A stretch of DNA of 19,885 bases from the NCBI GenBank assembly GCA_937892085.1, contig CALAVD010000109.1, positions 1-19,885 on the forward strand. The letters are read 5' to 3'. The notes beneath the pieces were generated by a model. It worked only from the letters and a program-made list of their open reading frames with translations. It was not told the DNA's origin and did no database searches. A program made the translations under genes and the position numbers. Shown piece after piece: positions 1-6,805 of this stretch. The number at the start of each line of letters is the position of its first letter. Within the stretch, counting starts at the first letter, position 1. This DNA is from an uncultured Prevotellaceae bacterium (GTDB lineage: Bacteria; Bacteroidota; Bacteroidia; Bacteroidales; Muribaculaceae).

Positions 1-1542
1 CAGTTCTCGCATTTCTTGTTGAATGCGAGCTTTTTCCGTGGGATAGTCTATCTCCAAATCGTGGTCGATGAACTCGATGTACTTGCTTGGCACAAGCGTC
101 CAGTTGTTCTGCTCAATCTCGTCAATGCCGACGCTGCGATATAGTTCTGGTACAGCAAAGTTGTTGCCGTCTGTTCCCTCTGACTGCCACTGATGATAGA
201 TGCCTGCCACACGTTGGATTTGCTCCGTAATAAGACGTACCTTCTTCTTCTGTTCGCCTTTGACAGGATTCTCCGTCCATTGGCGTAAATCCATAAAGAG
301 TATTTCGTGCTCTCTGTTGCGTAGTTGACGACCATGATACTTGCCACCCTTCTTGTTCTGATTGAGAATCCAGAAAGTGACACTGATGTCGGTTGTGATG
401 AACAATTCCCTTGGCAAGATGATGATGGCTTCCACCTTGTCGTTTTCAATGAGTTTGCGTCTGATTTCGAGCGCATCGCTATCACCGAGCGCACCGTTGG
501 CAAGCAAGAAACCGGCTACGCCAGACAGCGGCTTCAAGTGCGAAAGCATGTGGAGAATCCACGCATAATTGGCATTGCTTTCGGGAGGTACGGCATAATC
601 TGTCCAGCGGGAATCGTTCTTCAAGTTGTCATTGTACCAACCTTTCAAGTTGAAAGGAGGATTTGCCATGATATAGTCGAAGTAAAGACCTTTATGCAGG
701 TCGTTAGTGAAAGTGGAATCGCTTTCTGAACCCAGATTATGACTGATGCCACGCAGAGCGAGGTTCATCTTTGCCAACCGATAGGTAGCGGCTTCTTTCT
801 CCTGTCCATATACATTGATGCGACTGATGTCGCCCTGCTTGGCTTTTACCAGGTCGGTGCTCTGAATGAACATGCCGCCGGAGCCACAGCATGGGTCATA
901 CAATGTGCCATCAAACGGCTCGATAACATTGGCTATCAACTGCACAACATCGTGAGGTGTATAGAACTCTCCTTCCTCCTTCGTTGCATTAACAGCAAAC
1001 TCCTTCAGAAAGTATTCATATACGCGACCTATCAGGTCTTTCTCTTCACCAAAAGTCTTATGGCTAATCTTGTTGACCTCGTCCACAATCTTCTTCATGT
1101 CGTTGGCTCCAAGATTGCGCTGGGTGAATGTGCCCTCCACGAAACAACCTTTCAGCGTAGGAATTGTTTCTCCAATACTGCGCAGTGCCGTATCAAGAGT
1201 CACATTCAGTTGAGGGGCGGCAGTATTGATGATGGTTGACCAACGAGCTTCTACAGGCAAATCGAAAGTACCATCAGCAAAAGTGGCATCATCGAAAAAA
1301 GCCTTGATAATCTCCTCGTTGTCCGGGTCTAATCCTTCCTCGATGAGACGCTGACGAAGCGAAGCCACTCCATCCTCGTACTTCTCGCCCATAAAGCGGA
1401 GGAACACGAGAGTTAGCATCATATCACGCTTCTCAAAGAACGAACCCGAATTCTTTGCTTGCCTTAATATATCTCTTCACTTGAACAATATATTGTCAAG
1501 GTTCAGAACTTCCTCTTTCTTTGTATTTGCCTTTTTTGCCAT
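1..1542 (-). pseudogene. hsdM: Type I restriction-modification DNA methylase (HsdM), interrupted by an in-frame stop; 3' end beyond the window
   Basis: Reading the minus strand from the ATG at 1542-1540 gives a protein starting MAKKANTKKEEVLNLDNILF, then Lys and a TGA (codon 22, 1479-1477). The same frame then stays open to base 1, with a further 492 codons. It carries the N6-adenine methylase motifs DPCCGSGGMF (SAM binding) and NPPF (catalytic, AAT codon at 663-661), plus the HsdM N-terminal helical domain with FFEKRDMMLTLVFLRF. HsdM methylates adenine in a bipartite target together with HsdS and is also needed for HsdR restriction. The hsdS and hsdR genes are not visible and may lie to the left. 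A Cys codon (TGC/TGT) is the likely ancestral codon 22, so one base change explains the break. Restart at Met41 or Met42 is possible but would lose the first helix of the N-terminal domain. Family call very sure; loss of function probable, not certain. Confidence 0.9.
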
Positions 1543-1854
1543 GTGAGTAATATATAAAAACGAAACTCCGATGTGGTTCCAGCGAGCTGACCAAAGCTTA
1601 AATGTCGCAACGGAATTTGCTGTGTCTTAATCGGTTATGTAGTCATTCGCTGGTGGCAAGTTGCCAAAATCCTTGCCTATAAGATGCAAAGGTAATGAAA
1701 TTTTTGTAACGAAGTTACAAAGAACACAATAAAGTTTTCCACAAGATGCAAGTTGAGCGTAGTTGGGTTACGATAAGAGTTCATGAACTGTCTTATGGAT
1801 GGCAATTGTGCGACTCATGAGCGTTGCCTATTTGCGTAGCGGGAGAGATTATTA
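1543..1854. other. Gene-free spacer upstream of hsdM
   Basis: About 310 bases with no convincing coding frame. It holds the probable hsdM promoter (minus-strand TACCTTTG at 1694-1687) and a perfect 7-bp inverted repeat, TTGTAAC-gaa-GTTACAA (1704-1720), just upstream of that -7 box. The inverted repeat could be an operator or part of a small hairpin. Nothing else was recognised. Confidence 0.5.
1687..1721 (-). promoter_or_regulatory. Putative hsdM promoter with an adjacent inverted repeat
   Basis: The minus strand shows TACCTTTG (1694-1687), which fits the Bacteroidales -7 consensus TAnnTTTG. A TTTG lies further upstream at 1721-1718; the 23-nt spacing is a little longer than the usual 19-21. 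The inverted repeat TTGTAAC/GTTACAA at 1704-1720 sits between the two boxes, where a repressor could act. The leader to the hsdM ATG would be about 140 nt. Confidence 0.4.
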
Positions 1855-2103
1855 TCAATCGTTGCCGATTTGGTTTAGGAGGATGAGGCCTTTGGGGGTG
1901 AGGCGATAGCGCTGCCGGGGGTGACGCGGGCTATTGGGGTAGAGCATTGTCACCAATCCGAAGTCGATGGCCGGGGTCAGGTAATTATACAGGAATGTCG
2001 GGCGGTGTTTCAGCCCCACAGCCTCCATCATCTCAGTAATTTTCAGCTCTTTATCGCCAATAGCTTTAACCAATGTCGCTACGTTCGGGAGCACTTCCTT
2101 GAG

Positions 2104-2147
2104 CTTGTTCGGTACTTGTTCGGTACTTGTTCGGTGCTTGTCCGGAG
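2104..2147. repeat. Four tandem 11-bp repeats in the Fic-type remnant
   Basis: The units are CTTGTTCGGTA (2104-2114), the same again (2115-2125), CTTGTTCGGTG (2126-2136) and CTTGTCCGGAG (2137-2147). Because 11 is not a multiple of 3, successive units are read in rotating frames. This gives the linker PDKHRTSTEQVPNKL on the minus strand. Gain or loss of one unit would shift the frame before the C-terminal domain. Confidence 0.9.
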
Positions 2148-2287
2148 TCTGTTCCTCGGCATTGATGAGCATATAGCGGTTTCTCAACTCGTGATGCTCG
2201 CCAAGCAATAAGTTGCGGAAGAAGCGTTCAAGGAACTTGAATTCATAATCTATCCATAACTTCCCCGAAAATACGGAATAGAATTTG

Positions 2288-2326
2288 GCCAGTTGCAAAA
2301 AAAACTGCAACTGGCTGATTTTTTTT
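2288..2326 (+). terminator. Strong hairpin followed by a T-run
   Basis: The 10-bp arms 2288-2297 (GCCAGTTGCA) and 2306-2315 (TGCAACTGGC) pair perfectly around an A-rich 8-nt loop. TGA and eight T residues follow (2319-2326), so the shape is that of an intrinsic terminator on the plus strand. No plus-strand gene ends here. It may shield aroK from read-through, or mark the end of the truncated Fic-type remnant. Confidence 0.5.
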
Positions 2327-2343
2327 CGATTTTTGCCAAATTA

Positions 2344-2375
2344 TTTGTTTGGGAAATTTTATTTTTGTACCTTTA
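2344..2375 (+). promoter_or_regulatory. Putative aroK promoter
   Basis: TTTG (2344-2347), a 20-nt spacer and TACCTTTA (2368-2375) match the Bacteroidales -33/-7 layout (TTTG, 19-21 nt, TAnnTTTG) except for the last base. The leader to the aroK ATG is about 100 nt and contains no recognisable riboswitch. Confidence 0.5.
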
Positions 2376-2476
2376 CCGTTTAAATATTAATCAGTTACAA
2401 CAGTTTGCTATCTCGCAGTTGAGCAGGTTGTTAGGGCGGCTTGAGATGAGCTTTAATTCTCCAAAATAAAATTGTT

Positions 2477-3028
2477 ATGAAACCGGTGTTTTTGATTGGG
2501 TATATGGGTTGCGGGAAGACCACGCTGGGTGAGCCGCTGGCAAGGATTATGGGCTGGCGGTTTGTGGACCTCGACAAGTATATCGAGGACAAAGAGGGGA
2601 AGACCGCTAAGGAGATTTTCATGACGTGCGGCGAGGCGCGTTTCCGCGAGTTGGAGCGCGAAGCCCTGGAGGAGGTGGCGGCAGCAGGCGGCGACACCGT
2701 GGTGGCGTGTGGCGGCGGCACTCCGCTGCAGGCGGGGAATATGGAGCTGATGAACCGCCTGGGCGTCACCGTGTGGCTCACGACGAGCGTGGAGCGCATC
2801 ACGTCGCGCTTGGTGCTGCCCGAGCAGCGCAGCAAGCGTCCGCTGCTGAGCGGCATGAGCGACAGCGACATCAAGGCCTCGGTGGCTCGTGGCATAGAAG
2901 CGCGCGCGCCATTCTACGAGAAGGCAAAGCTGCAATTCGACTCCACCTATCTTGAAAGCGAGGAAGAAATCCACGCCACAGCTCAACAACTATCCACAAT
3001 CCTCTTAACTCTTAACTCTAAACACTAA
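2477..3028 (+). CDS. aroK: Shikimate kinase
   Basis: A 183-residue cytoplasmic P-loop kinase that phosphorylates shikimate at the 3-hydroxyl with ATP, the fifth step of the chorismate pathway for aromatic amino acids. Visible motifs are the Walker A GYMGCGKTT (residues 8-16), the shikimate-binding DLD (31-33), GEARFRELE (52-60), the CGGGT loop (78-82) and the Arg-rich lid region QRSKRPLL. Length fits the family (about 170-180). The ATG is the first in frame after the promoter and gives the P-loop its usual position near the N-terminus. The last residues (TLLTLNSKH-like tail) come from a simple repeat and are probably not functional. The stop overlaps the convergent tcdA stop by 4 nt. GC-rich, like a resident core gene. 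Confidence 0.95.
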   Translation: MKPVFLIGYMGCGKTTLGEPLARIMGWRFVDLDKYIEDKEGKTAKEIFMTCGEARFRELEREALEEVAAAGGDTVVACGGGTPLQAGNMELMNRLGVTVWLTTSVERITSRLVLPEQRSKRPLLSGMSDSDIKASVARGIEARAPFYEKAKLQFDSTYLESEEEIHATAQQLSTILLTLNSKH

Positions 3029-3756
3029 ACTGCGCGAAGCGCACTCTTAACCAAATCCATCACCACTTCGCCGCCTAACACTATGCCAGCGGCGGCAGGG
3101 ACGAAGGCGTTGCTTGCCGGCACGGGACGCTTGCCCGGCTCGGCATCATCGCTCGGAAGCAACGGTTTGCGAGGCTGCTCTTTACTGAATACGCACTTGA
3201 AGTGCTCAATCCCTTCCTTGCGCAGCCGCTTACGCATGATTCGCGCCAAAGGGTCCACATCGGTGTCGCTGATGTCGGCAACACGGAACGCGCTGGCGTC
3301 GAGCTTGTTGGCGGCTCCCATACTGCAAATGATTGGCACTCCAAGCCTTGTGCAACGCCTCACCAGCTCCATCTTGGCACTCACGGTGTCGATGCAGTCA
3401 ACCACGTAGTCATATTGCGAGAGATCCACCTCGCCGGCATTTGCCACCACATAAAACATCTTGAATCCACGCACCTTGCACTCGGGGTTGATGTCGAGAA
3501 CACGCTCCACCGCCACATCCACCTTGCAGCGCCCCACGGTGCCGGTAGTAGCGATGATCTGGCGGTTGATGTTGCTCACGCTCACCACATCATTGTCATA
3601 GAGGTCGATAGCCCCCACGCCGCTGCGCGCCAGCACCTCGACGGCATAGCCTCCCACACCCCCAACTCCAAACACCGCCACGCGGCTCCGCGCCAGTTTC
3701 AATAGCGCCTCCTCGCCCAGCAGCATCCTTGTCCTCGATAAAAAATCCTCTTTCAT
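3025..3756 (-). CDS. tcdA: tRNA threonylcarbamoyladenosine dehydratase (ThiF/E1-like)
   Basis: A 243-residue protein of the E1/ThiF/MoeB family. TcdA uses ATP to convert t6A at position 37 of ANN-decoding tRNAs to its cyclic form. Seen here: FGVGGVGGYAVEVLARSGVG (residues 29-48, nucleotide-binding loop), DLYDNDVVSVSNINRQ (51-66, the conserved Asp and Asn-x-x-Arg-Gln of E1 enzymes), VVDCIDTVSAKMEL and CSMGAANKLD. A full-length match to TcdA, with no ubiquitin-like partner or fused domain, favours TcdA over MoeB or ThiF. The ATG at 3756-3754 starts only a few bases after a TAnnTTTG box, so the leader is very short or absent. The start region is duplicated at 6042-6068. Confidence 0.9.
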   Translation of the reverse strand: MKEDFLSRTRMLLGEEALLKLARSRVAVFGVGGVGGYAVEVLARSGVGAIDLYDNDVVSVSNINRQIIATTGTVGRCKVDVAVERVLDINPECKVRGFKMFYVVANAGEVDLSQYDYVVDCIDTVSAKMELVRRCTRLGVPIICSMGAANKLDASAFRVADISDTDVDPLARIMRKRLRKEGIEHFKCVFSKEQPRKPLLPSDDAEPGKRPVPASNAFVPAAAGIVLGGEVVMDLVKSALRAV

Positions 3757-3764
3757 GCTACAAA
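3738..3764. repeat. 27-bp direct repeat, copy 1 (start of tcdA)
   Basis: Matches 6042-6068 at 25 of 27 positions. The two mismatches are adjacent (3748-3749 CT against 6052-6053 AG). It covers the first seven codons of tcdA (M-K-x-D-F-L), the ATG and the first bases of the -7 box. Together the copies bracket the AlbA_2 gene segment, as expected for an insertion that rebuilt the 5' end of its target. Confidence 0.85.
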
Positions 3765-3768
3765 AGTA
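3761..3768 (-). promoter_or_regulatory. Putative -7 box of tcdA
   Basis: The minus strand reads TACTTTTG, matching TAnnTTTG, only 4 nt upstream of the tcdA ATG. Transcription would begin at or beside the start codon, giving a leaderless or near-leaderless message. A candidate upstream TTTG (3788-3785) lies 16 nt away, closer than usual. Confidence 0.35.
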
Positions 3769-3849
3769 AGCTTTAGCATTCTATCAAAATATGTCGTTAC
3801 TATTTTTCCAAAAAAAATAACATTTTCCACGCTCAATAAATTACCGATG

Positions 3850-4056
3850 TTAGAATATTGATTTTATATAATTCAATGGTTCCACATAATTACAATTAGG
3901 AGTCTCAAGACTTCTACCACCAGAAAAACCATGCTCACACAGAACTGACTCATTTAATTCTGTACCATTATATTCCTCTAACAATTCCAGTTTATAAGTT
4001 TTGTCATTGGGAGTAGTTTCAACCCAATATCTCACTTGTCGGACGGCTTTCCTCAT
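3850..4056 (-). CDS. Small protein of unknown function
   Basis: 68 residues from the ATG at 4056-4054; a TTG at 4095 would add 13 more (LLNLPPAELKVSR-type extension). I do not recognise it. The product starts MRKAVRQVRYWVETTPNDKT, is mixed in charge, has no membrane segment and ends NYIKSIF. It lies about 55 nt downstream of the AlbA_2 gene on the same strand, inside the repeat-bracketed AT-rich segment, so it could be co-transcribed cargo or the broken tail of a lost gene. No ribosome binding site or family motif supports it, so confidence that it is a real gene is low. Confidence 0.3.
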   Translation of the reverse strand: MRKAVRQVRYWVETTPNDKTYKLELLEEYNGTELNESVLCEHGFSGGRSLETPNCNYVEPLNYIKSIF

Positions 4057-4110
4057 TCTTGACACCTTCAGCTCAGCTGGTGGGAGGTTTAACAAACTTT
4101 ATTTCAAGTA

Positions 4111-5910
4111 CTAATCTGATAATATCACCCAATGTCCACCATTAGTGGCAGGTTCCTCACGTTTAATTTGGTTGTTAAATTTGAGTTTGTTAATATGTTT
4201 TTGGATTGCCGTTATAGAGATTCCCAATTTCGATGATAGTTCTTTTCTTGTGATATATGAATTTTCTTTTATCAATTTCAATACGGATAAAGTTGTGGAT
4301 TCCGATTTAGACAACCCGTTAGACAACCCGTTAGACAACCCATTAGACAACCCATTAGACAACCCATTAGACAACCCATTAGACAACCCATTGTGCTTAT
4401 ACTCATAATTAATCTTATATGTTGTCCAACGCCCTTTACTATTCGCTGTTAGCAACTCTATATCCGTTAATTGTTTCAAAACCTTTGCCACTTCCAATGA
4501 ATTTTTCTCCAATAGAGTCTGCATTCTTTGATTTGTCACTTCTTTCTCAACAAATGCAACTGATAATACCGACAATGCATCGCTTGACAAATTATTGAAG
4601 CTGTTGCCCAAAAAGTTGTGAAGAAAAGCATCAACCTCTTTAGGATACATGGATATTGTCCACAACTTAAACCTCACTTCTTTAAGATCATTTATATCAT
4701 CCAAATCGGGTTTTCTCCATTTCTCCTGTTTGCATGCATCAAGAATTGTGGGAAAGCCTGACCCTAAGTTTTCTCCATATCCAATCATGCGCAGCATGTT
4801 TTGAATTCGAGGATTACGAGCTTTAGAACTCCCACCTTCATAGATTTGGGCGATAGGCAATTTCAATGACCCAGGGTTTCTAAAGCAAAAACATCCGTCA
4901 TGTTTTTCAATTCTTAGAATACTGCCCGATAAAAAGAAATCTGCATGAATTATACTGTTGGTCAAAGCCTCACGGATAGCCTTGTGTGCAGGGGTATCAT
5001 CATTTCTTTGCACACCTTCCAAGCGGAAAGGACGCTTCAAATCGCTCGTCAACTTTGACAGTACTTTATGGAAGAAGTTGTACAAATTATTTTCCCAAGT
5101 CCCATCGTATGTTAGACGATCACTATATCGCATATCCCCTTGCAAGTTGGTCATATCGATATAATCCATTCGAAAGTTAGAAAAACGCTCTCTAACAGAC
5201 AATCCTTTGCCAAACATAAGCAATCCGGCTAGAGTCAGCCCCTCTTTTCCGTTAGTTCGATCTATGGTATATGCCCCAAATTGTTTCAGAAATTCCTTAT
5301 CATCCAGTTGGTTATATGCATGACCAATATTTCTGTTTTCAAATTCGTTTCTGTAGCTTTTTAATGTGGGCATATCAATGTCATCCATAGTATAATAATC
5401 AATGAGATTGCCGTCATTGCCGTCTTCGTTGGCATCACGAATCATTGCTTTTACCTCGCTTTCGTCACAATGATAGTCACCTTCATGATTGCGTTTGAAA
5501 GTTCCTTTATATACATTCCCATTGATATAGACTGGTTTGTCACGGTAAGTTGCTTGAGGCACATGAATCACTATAAGATTAATCTCATCATCATACCCAA
5601 CTACTTGTACGTCTTCATCTTTCAATAAACACGAACTGACTTTATCACTATTGATGGTGCTCCAAAAATCTTTCCGTTGCTGTTCGGCATTATTAATCCC
5701 TTGTATATGGAAGCGATCTTCTACATGTTCAGCAGTCATATCTTCTTCTATACCCAGTATGATATAACCGCCGTTAGTATTGGCAAATGCAGAATATGTT
5801 TCCCAAACGGACTTAGGAACGTGGTTCTCTGACTTCTTGCATTCCAAACTGACACGTTCGCCATAATCTAACAACTCATTTATGTTAGTTTTATTTATGC
5901 CTATATTCAT
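4111..5910 (-). CDS. AlbA_2 (Schlafen-type) domain protein with a RecG-related ATPase-like domain and winged-helix tail
   Basis: 599 residues. Residues 10-160 form an AlbA_2 domain (GERVSLECKKS, then ETYSAFANTNGGYIILGI), a putative nucleic-acid-binding fold. Residues 300-420 match the ATP-binding C-terminal domain of RecG-related regulators (HATPase_c_4): EALTNSIIHADF (314-325) as the N-box and GYGENLGSGFPTI (377-389) as the glycine-rich lid. A winged helix follows (about 440-500), then seven Asn-Gly-Leu-Ser repeats (507-534), then a second winged helix (540-599, with TRKELSSKLGISITAIQKHI). Such proteins are common in Bacteroidales accessory regions and are thought to be regulators or defence-related; no substrate is known. 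The gene is AT-rich against its neighbours and sits between 27-bp direct repeats, which points to transfer. Architecture sure, role unknown. Confidence 0.85.
   Translation of the reverse strand: MNIGINKTNINELLDYGERVSLECKKSENHVPKSVWETYSAFANTNGGYIILGIEEDMTAEHVEDRFHIQGINNAEQQRKDFWSTINSDKVSSCLLKDEDVQVVGYDDEINLIVIHVPQATYRDKPVYINGNVYKGTFKRNHEGDYHCDESEVKAMIRDANEDGNDGNLIDYYTMDDIDMPTLKSYRNEFENRNIGHAYNQLDDKEFLKQFGAYTIDRTNGKEGLTLAGLLMFGKGLSVRERFSNFRMDYIDMTNLQGDMRYSDRLTYDGTWENNLYNFFHKVLSKLTSDLKRPFRLEGVQRNDDTPAHKAIREALTNSIIHADFFLSGSILRIEKHDGCFCFRNPGSLKLPIAQIYEGGSSKARNPRIQNMLRMIGYGENLGSGFPTILDACKQEKWRKPDLDDINDLKEVRFKLWTISMYPKEVDAFLHNFLGNSFNNLSSDALSVLSVAFVEKEVTNQRMQTLLEKNSLEVAKVLKQLTDIELLTANSKGRWTTYKINYEYKHNGLSNGLSNGLSNGLSNGLSNGLSNGLSKSESTTLSVLKLIKENSYITRKELSSKLGISITAIQKHINKLKFNNQIKREEPATNGGHWVILSD
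4307..4390. repeat. Seven tandem 12-bp repeats encoding (NGLS)7
   Basis: The unit TTAGACAACCC(G/A) occurs exactly seven times: units 1-2 end in G and units 3-7 in A. On the minus strand it encodes Asn-Gly-Leu-Ser, forming a flexible linker between the two winged-helix regions of the AlbA_2 protein. The 12-bp period keeps the frame, so slippage would change linker length rather than switch the gene off. Confidence 0.95.
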
Positions 5911-5942
5911 TATTAATACCTATTTTTTGCGTCTTAATTTCG

Positions 5943-5950
5943 CAAAGATA
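5943..5950 (-). promoter_or_regulatory. Putative -7 box of the AlbA_2 gene
   Basis: The minus strand reads TATCTTTG (TAnnTTTG), 32 nt upstream of the ATG at 5910. No clear -33 TTTG at the expected distance. Confidence 0.4.
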
Positions 5951-6041
5951 ATCATTTTTCCCTTAAAATGTTTTGCTATGTTAATAACTTTTATTCAAAA
6001 TGTTATCAACATCATTATTGGTCATTAAAGGAGAGCGTGAC

Positions 6042-6068
6042 ATAAAAAATCAGCTTTCATGCTACAAA
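6042..6068. repeat. 27-bp direct repeat, copy 2 (duplicated tcdA start)
   Basis: 25 of 27 identical and in the same orientation as 3738-3764. On the minus strand it still encodes M-K-x-D-F-L and is preceded by TAACTTTG (6072-6065), a better -7 box than that of the tcdA copy. It probably marks the original junction of the tcdA promoter before the AlbA_2 segment entered. Confidence 0.85.
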
Positions 6069-6234
6069 GTTAATAGAATTTCATCTCATTGATACACATT
6101 TTAAAGGAAAAAGAAAAAGCACAAACAAAAATCACGCGTTAAAGCTTTTGTTTCTTAAACCTTGCCTGTGGGCTTAAGTCTAAGTGGCAAAGCATTTTTT
6201 GTGTATATTATTCATTGTTTTCAAAAAAAGTGCT

Positions 6235-6242
6235 TAAATTTG
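6235..6242 (+). promoter_or_regulatory. Putative -7 box of the beta-flower/GH3 operon
   Basis: TAAATTTG matches TAnnTTTG and lies 28 nt upstream of the ATG at 6271. A TTG at 6215-6217 is the nearest -33 candidate (17-nt spacer). Confidence 0.4.
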
Positions 6243-6270
6243 CAGTGAAAATGTTTAACTCTTAAATATC

Positions 6271-6711
6271 ATGCCAGCGATGAAGACTTTTACAAGAAAT
6301 ATTATTATGGCAGTCGTCATGCTTCTTGCGGTGGGCAGCGGCAGCACTATGGCTCAGCAGTTGCGCGATGCGAACTACAACATTGTGGGTAAGATTGCCG
6401 CCAACGGCACCGTGCGCAACGGCAACTACGACCCCATCGGCTATTTCAACAACGATGGCACTATCGCTAACGCCAAGAGCAAGACCGTGGGACGCATCGA
6501 TGCCAAGATGCAGATCTTCAATAAAGATGGTGAGCGCATAGGCTACATCACCGCCGACGGCGCCGTGAACGATGGCGAGAGCAACGTGCTCGGATATATC
6601 GAGGTGAAGAGCGGCAAAGTGACCACTCCCACTGGTGAGGTGTTAGGTTTTGCCAACGGCATCTCGCTGCAACGCGTCGCCGCCTACTATTTCTTCGATT
6701 TCTTTAAATAG
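6271..6711 (+). CDS. Secreted beta-hairpin repeat protein (five-fold beta-flower-like)
   Basis: 146 residues with a signal peptide (MKTFTRNIIMAVVMLLAVGS then GSTMAQ). The ATG at 6280 (Met4) may be the true start since MKTF begins a typical signal. The mature part is built from 17-residue repeats: conserved Gly at 40, 57, 74, 91 and 108, then 126, in the pattern N-x4-G-x-I-x-x-D/N-G-x-V. The tail is AAYYFFDFFK. This spacing fits the small Bacteroidales proteins named five-fold beta-flower after their structure; I infer the family from repeat pattern and context. Function is not known; a periplasmic or surface location is expected. The next gene encodes a paralogue with the same 17-residue period and a similar aromatic tail, so they are probably a duplicated pair in one operon. 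Confidence 0.75.
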   Translation: MPAMKTFTRNIIMAVVMLLAVGSGSTMAQQLRDANYNIVGKIAANGTVRNGNYDPIGYFNNDGTIANAKSKTVGRIDAKMQIFNKDGERIGYITADGAVNDGESNVLGYIEVKSGKVTTPTGEVLGFANGISLQRVAAYYFFDFFK

Positions 6712-6724
6712 ATTGCTGCGCAAT

Positions 6725-6768
6725 CGTGGAACGTGGAACGAAAAACGTGGAACGGAAACGTGGAACGG
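6725..6768. repeat. Short tandem repeat of CGTGGAACG between the paralogues
   Basis: Four copies of CGTGGAA(CG) start at 6725, 6732, 6746 and 6759, with short A-rich spacers between the later ones. It lies in the 94-nt gap between the two beta-flower genes. It seems non-coding: the frame running through it into the next gene gives an unlikely Arg/Thr/Trp-rich extension ahead of the signal peptide. Confidence 0.7.
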
Positions 6769-6805
6769 AAAAATACCAATCGTCAGACATATAAAATATT
6801 CTATT

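Larger units (their letters stand above)
1855..2340 (-). pseudogene. C-terminal remnant of a Fic-family-type protein (winged-helix tail), N-terminus missing
   Basis: The frame is open from 2340 (just after a TAA) to the TGA at 1857-1855 but has no ATG; the only early start is a TTG at 2310, inside a hairpin. Residues after that TTG include FLERFFRNLLLGEHHELRNR, resembling the end of Bacteroidales Fic proteins, then a repeat linker (PDKHRTSTEQVPNK), then a winged-helix-like domain with LKHRPTFLYNYLTPAI and PRHPRQRYRLTPKG. Fic proteins transfer AMP or related groups to Ser/Thr/Tyr of targets; the catalytic HPFxxGNGR motif is absent here. I infer a gene that lost its 5' two-thirds, lying upstream of hsdM on the same strand, as accessory genes often do in type I RM loci. 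AlbA_2 proteins share this kind of tail, so the parent family could be that one instead. The fragment could be expressed as a free DNA-binding domain, but I see no sign of that. Confidence 0.6.
5911..6270. other. Divergent intergenic region with promoters and a repeat copy
   Basis: 360 bases between the AlbA_2 gene (minus) and the first beta-flower gene (plus). It contains a minus-strand -7 box for AlbA_2 (5943-5950), the second copy of the tcdA-start repeat (6042-6068) with its own TAACTTTG box, and a plus-strand -7 box (6235-6242). The frame that opens at the duplicated ATG (6061-6059, minus) reads MKADFLCHALL and then stops, so it is a scar rather than a gene. Confidence 0.6.

Noticed and set aside
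325..1239. Plus-strand ORFs across the hsdM region
   Set aside because: They are antisense to a continuous HsdM frame holding all expected methylase motifs.
1477..1479. TGA in hsdM as selenocysteine
   Set aside because: No SECIS-like element was recognised after the codon, and HsdM has no selenoprotein form; a Cys-to-stop mutation is simpler.
4307..4390. Regular repeats that might be a CRISPR array
   Set aside because: Units are 12 bp with no spacers and form an open coding linker.
6042..6061. Small minus-strand gene beginning at the duplicated ATG
   Set aside because: It stops after 11 codons and simply copies the start of tcdA.
6650..6805. Longer N-terminus for the second repeat protein
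   Set aside because: The extension overlaps the previous gene, runs through the CGTGGAACG repeat and would bury the signal peptide.
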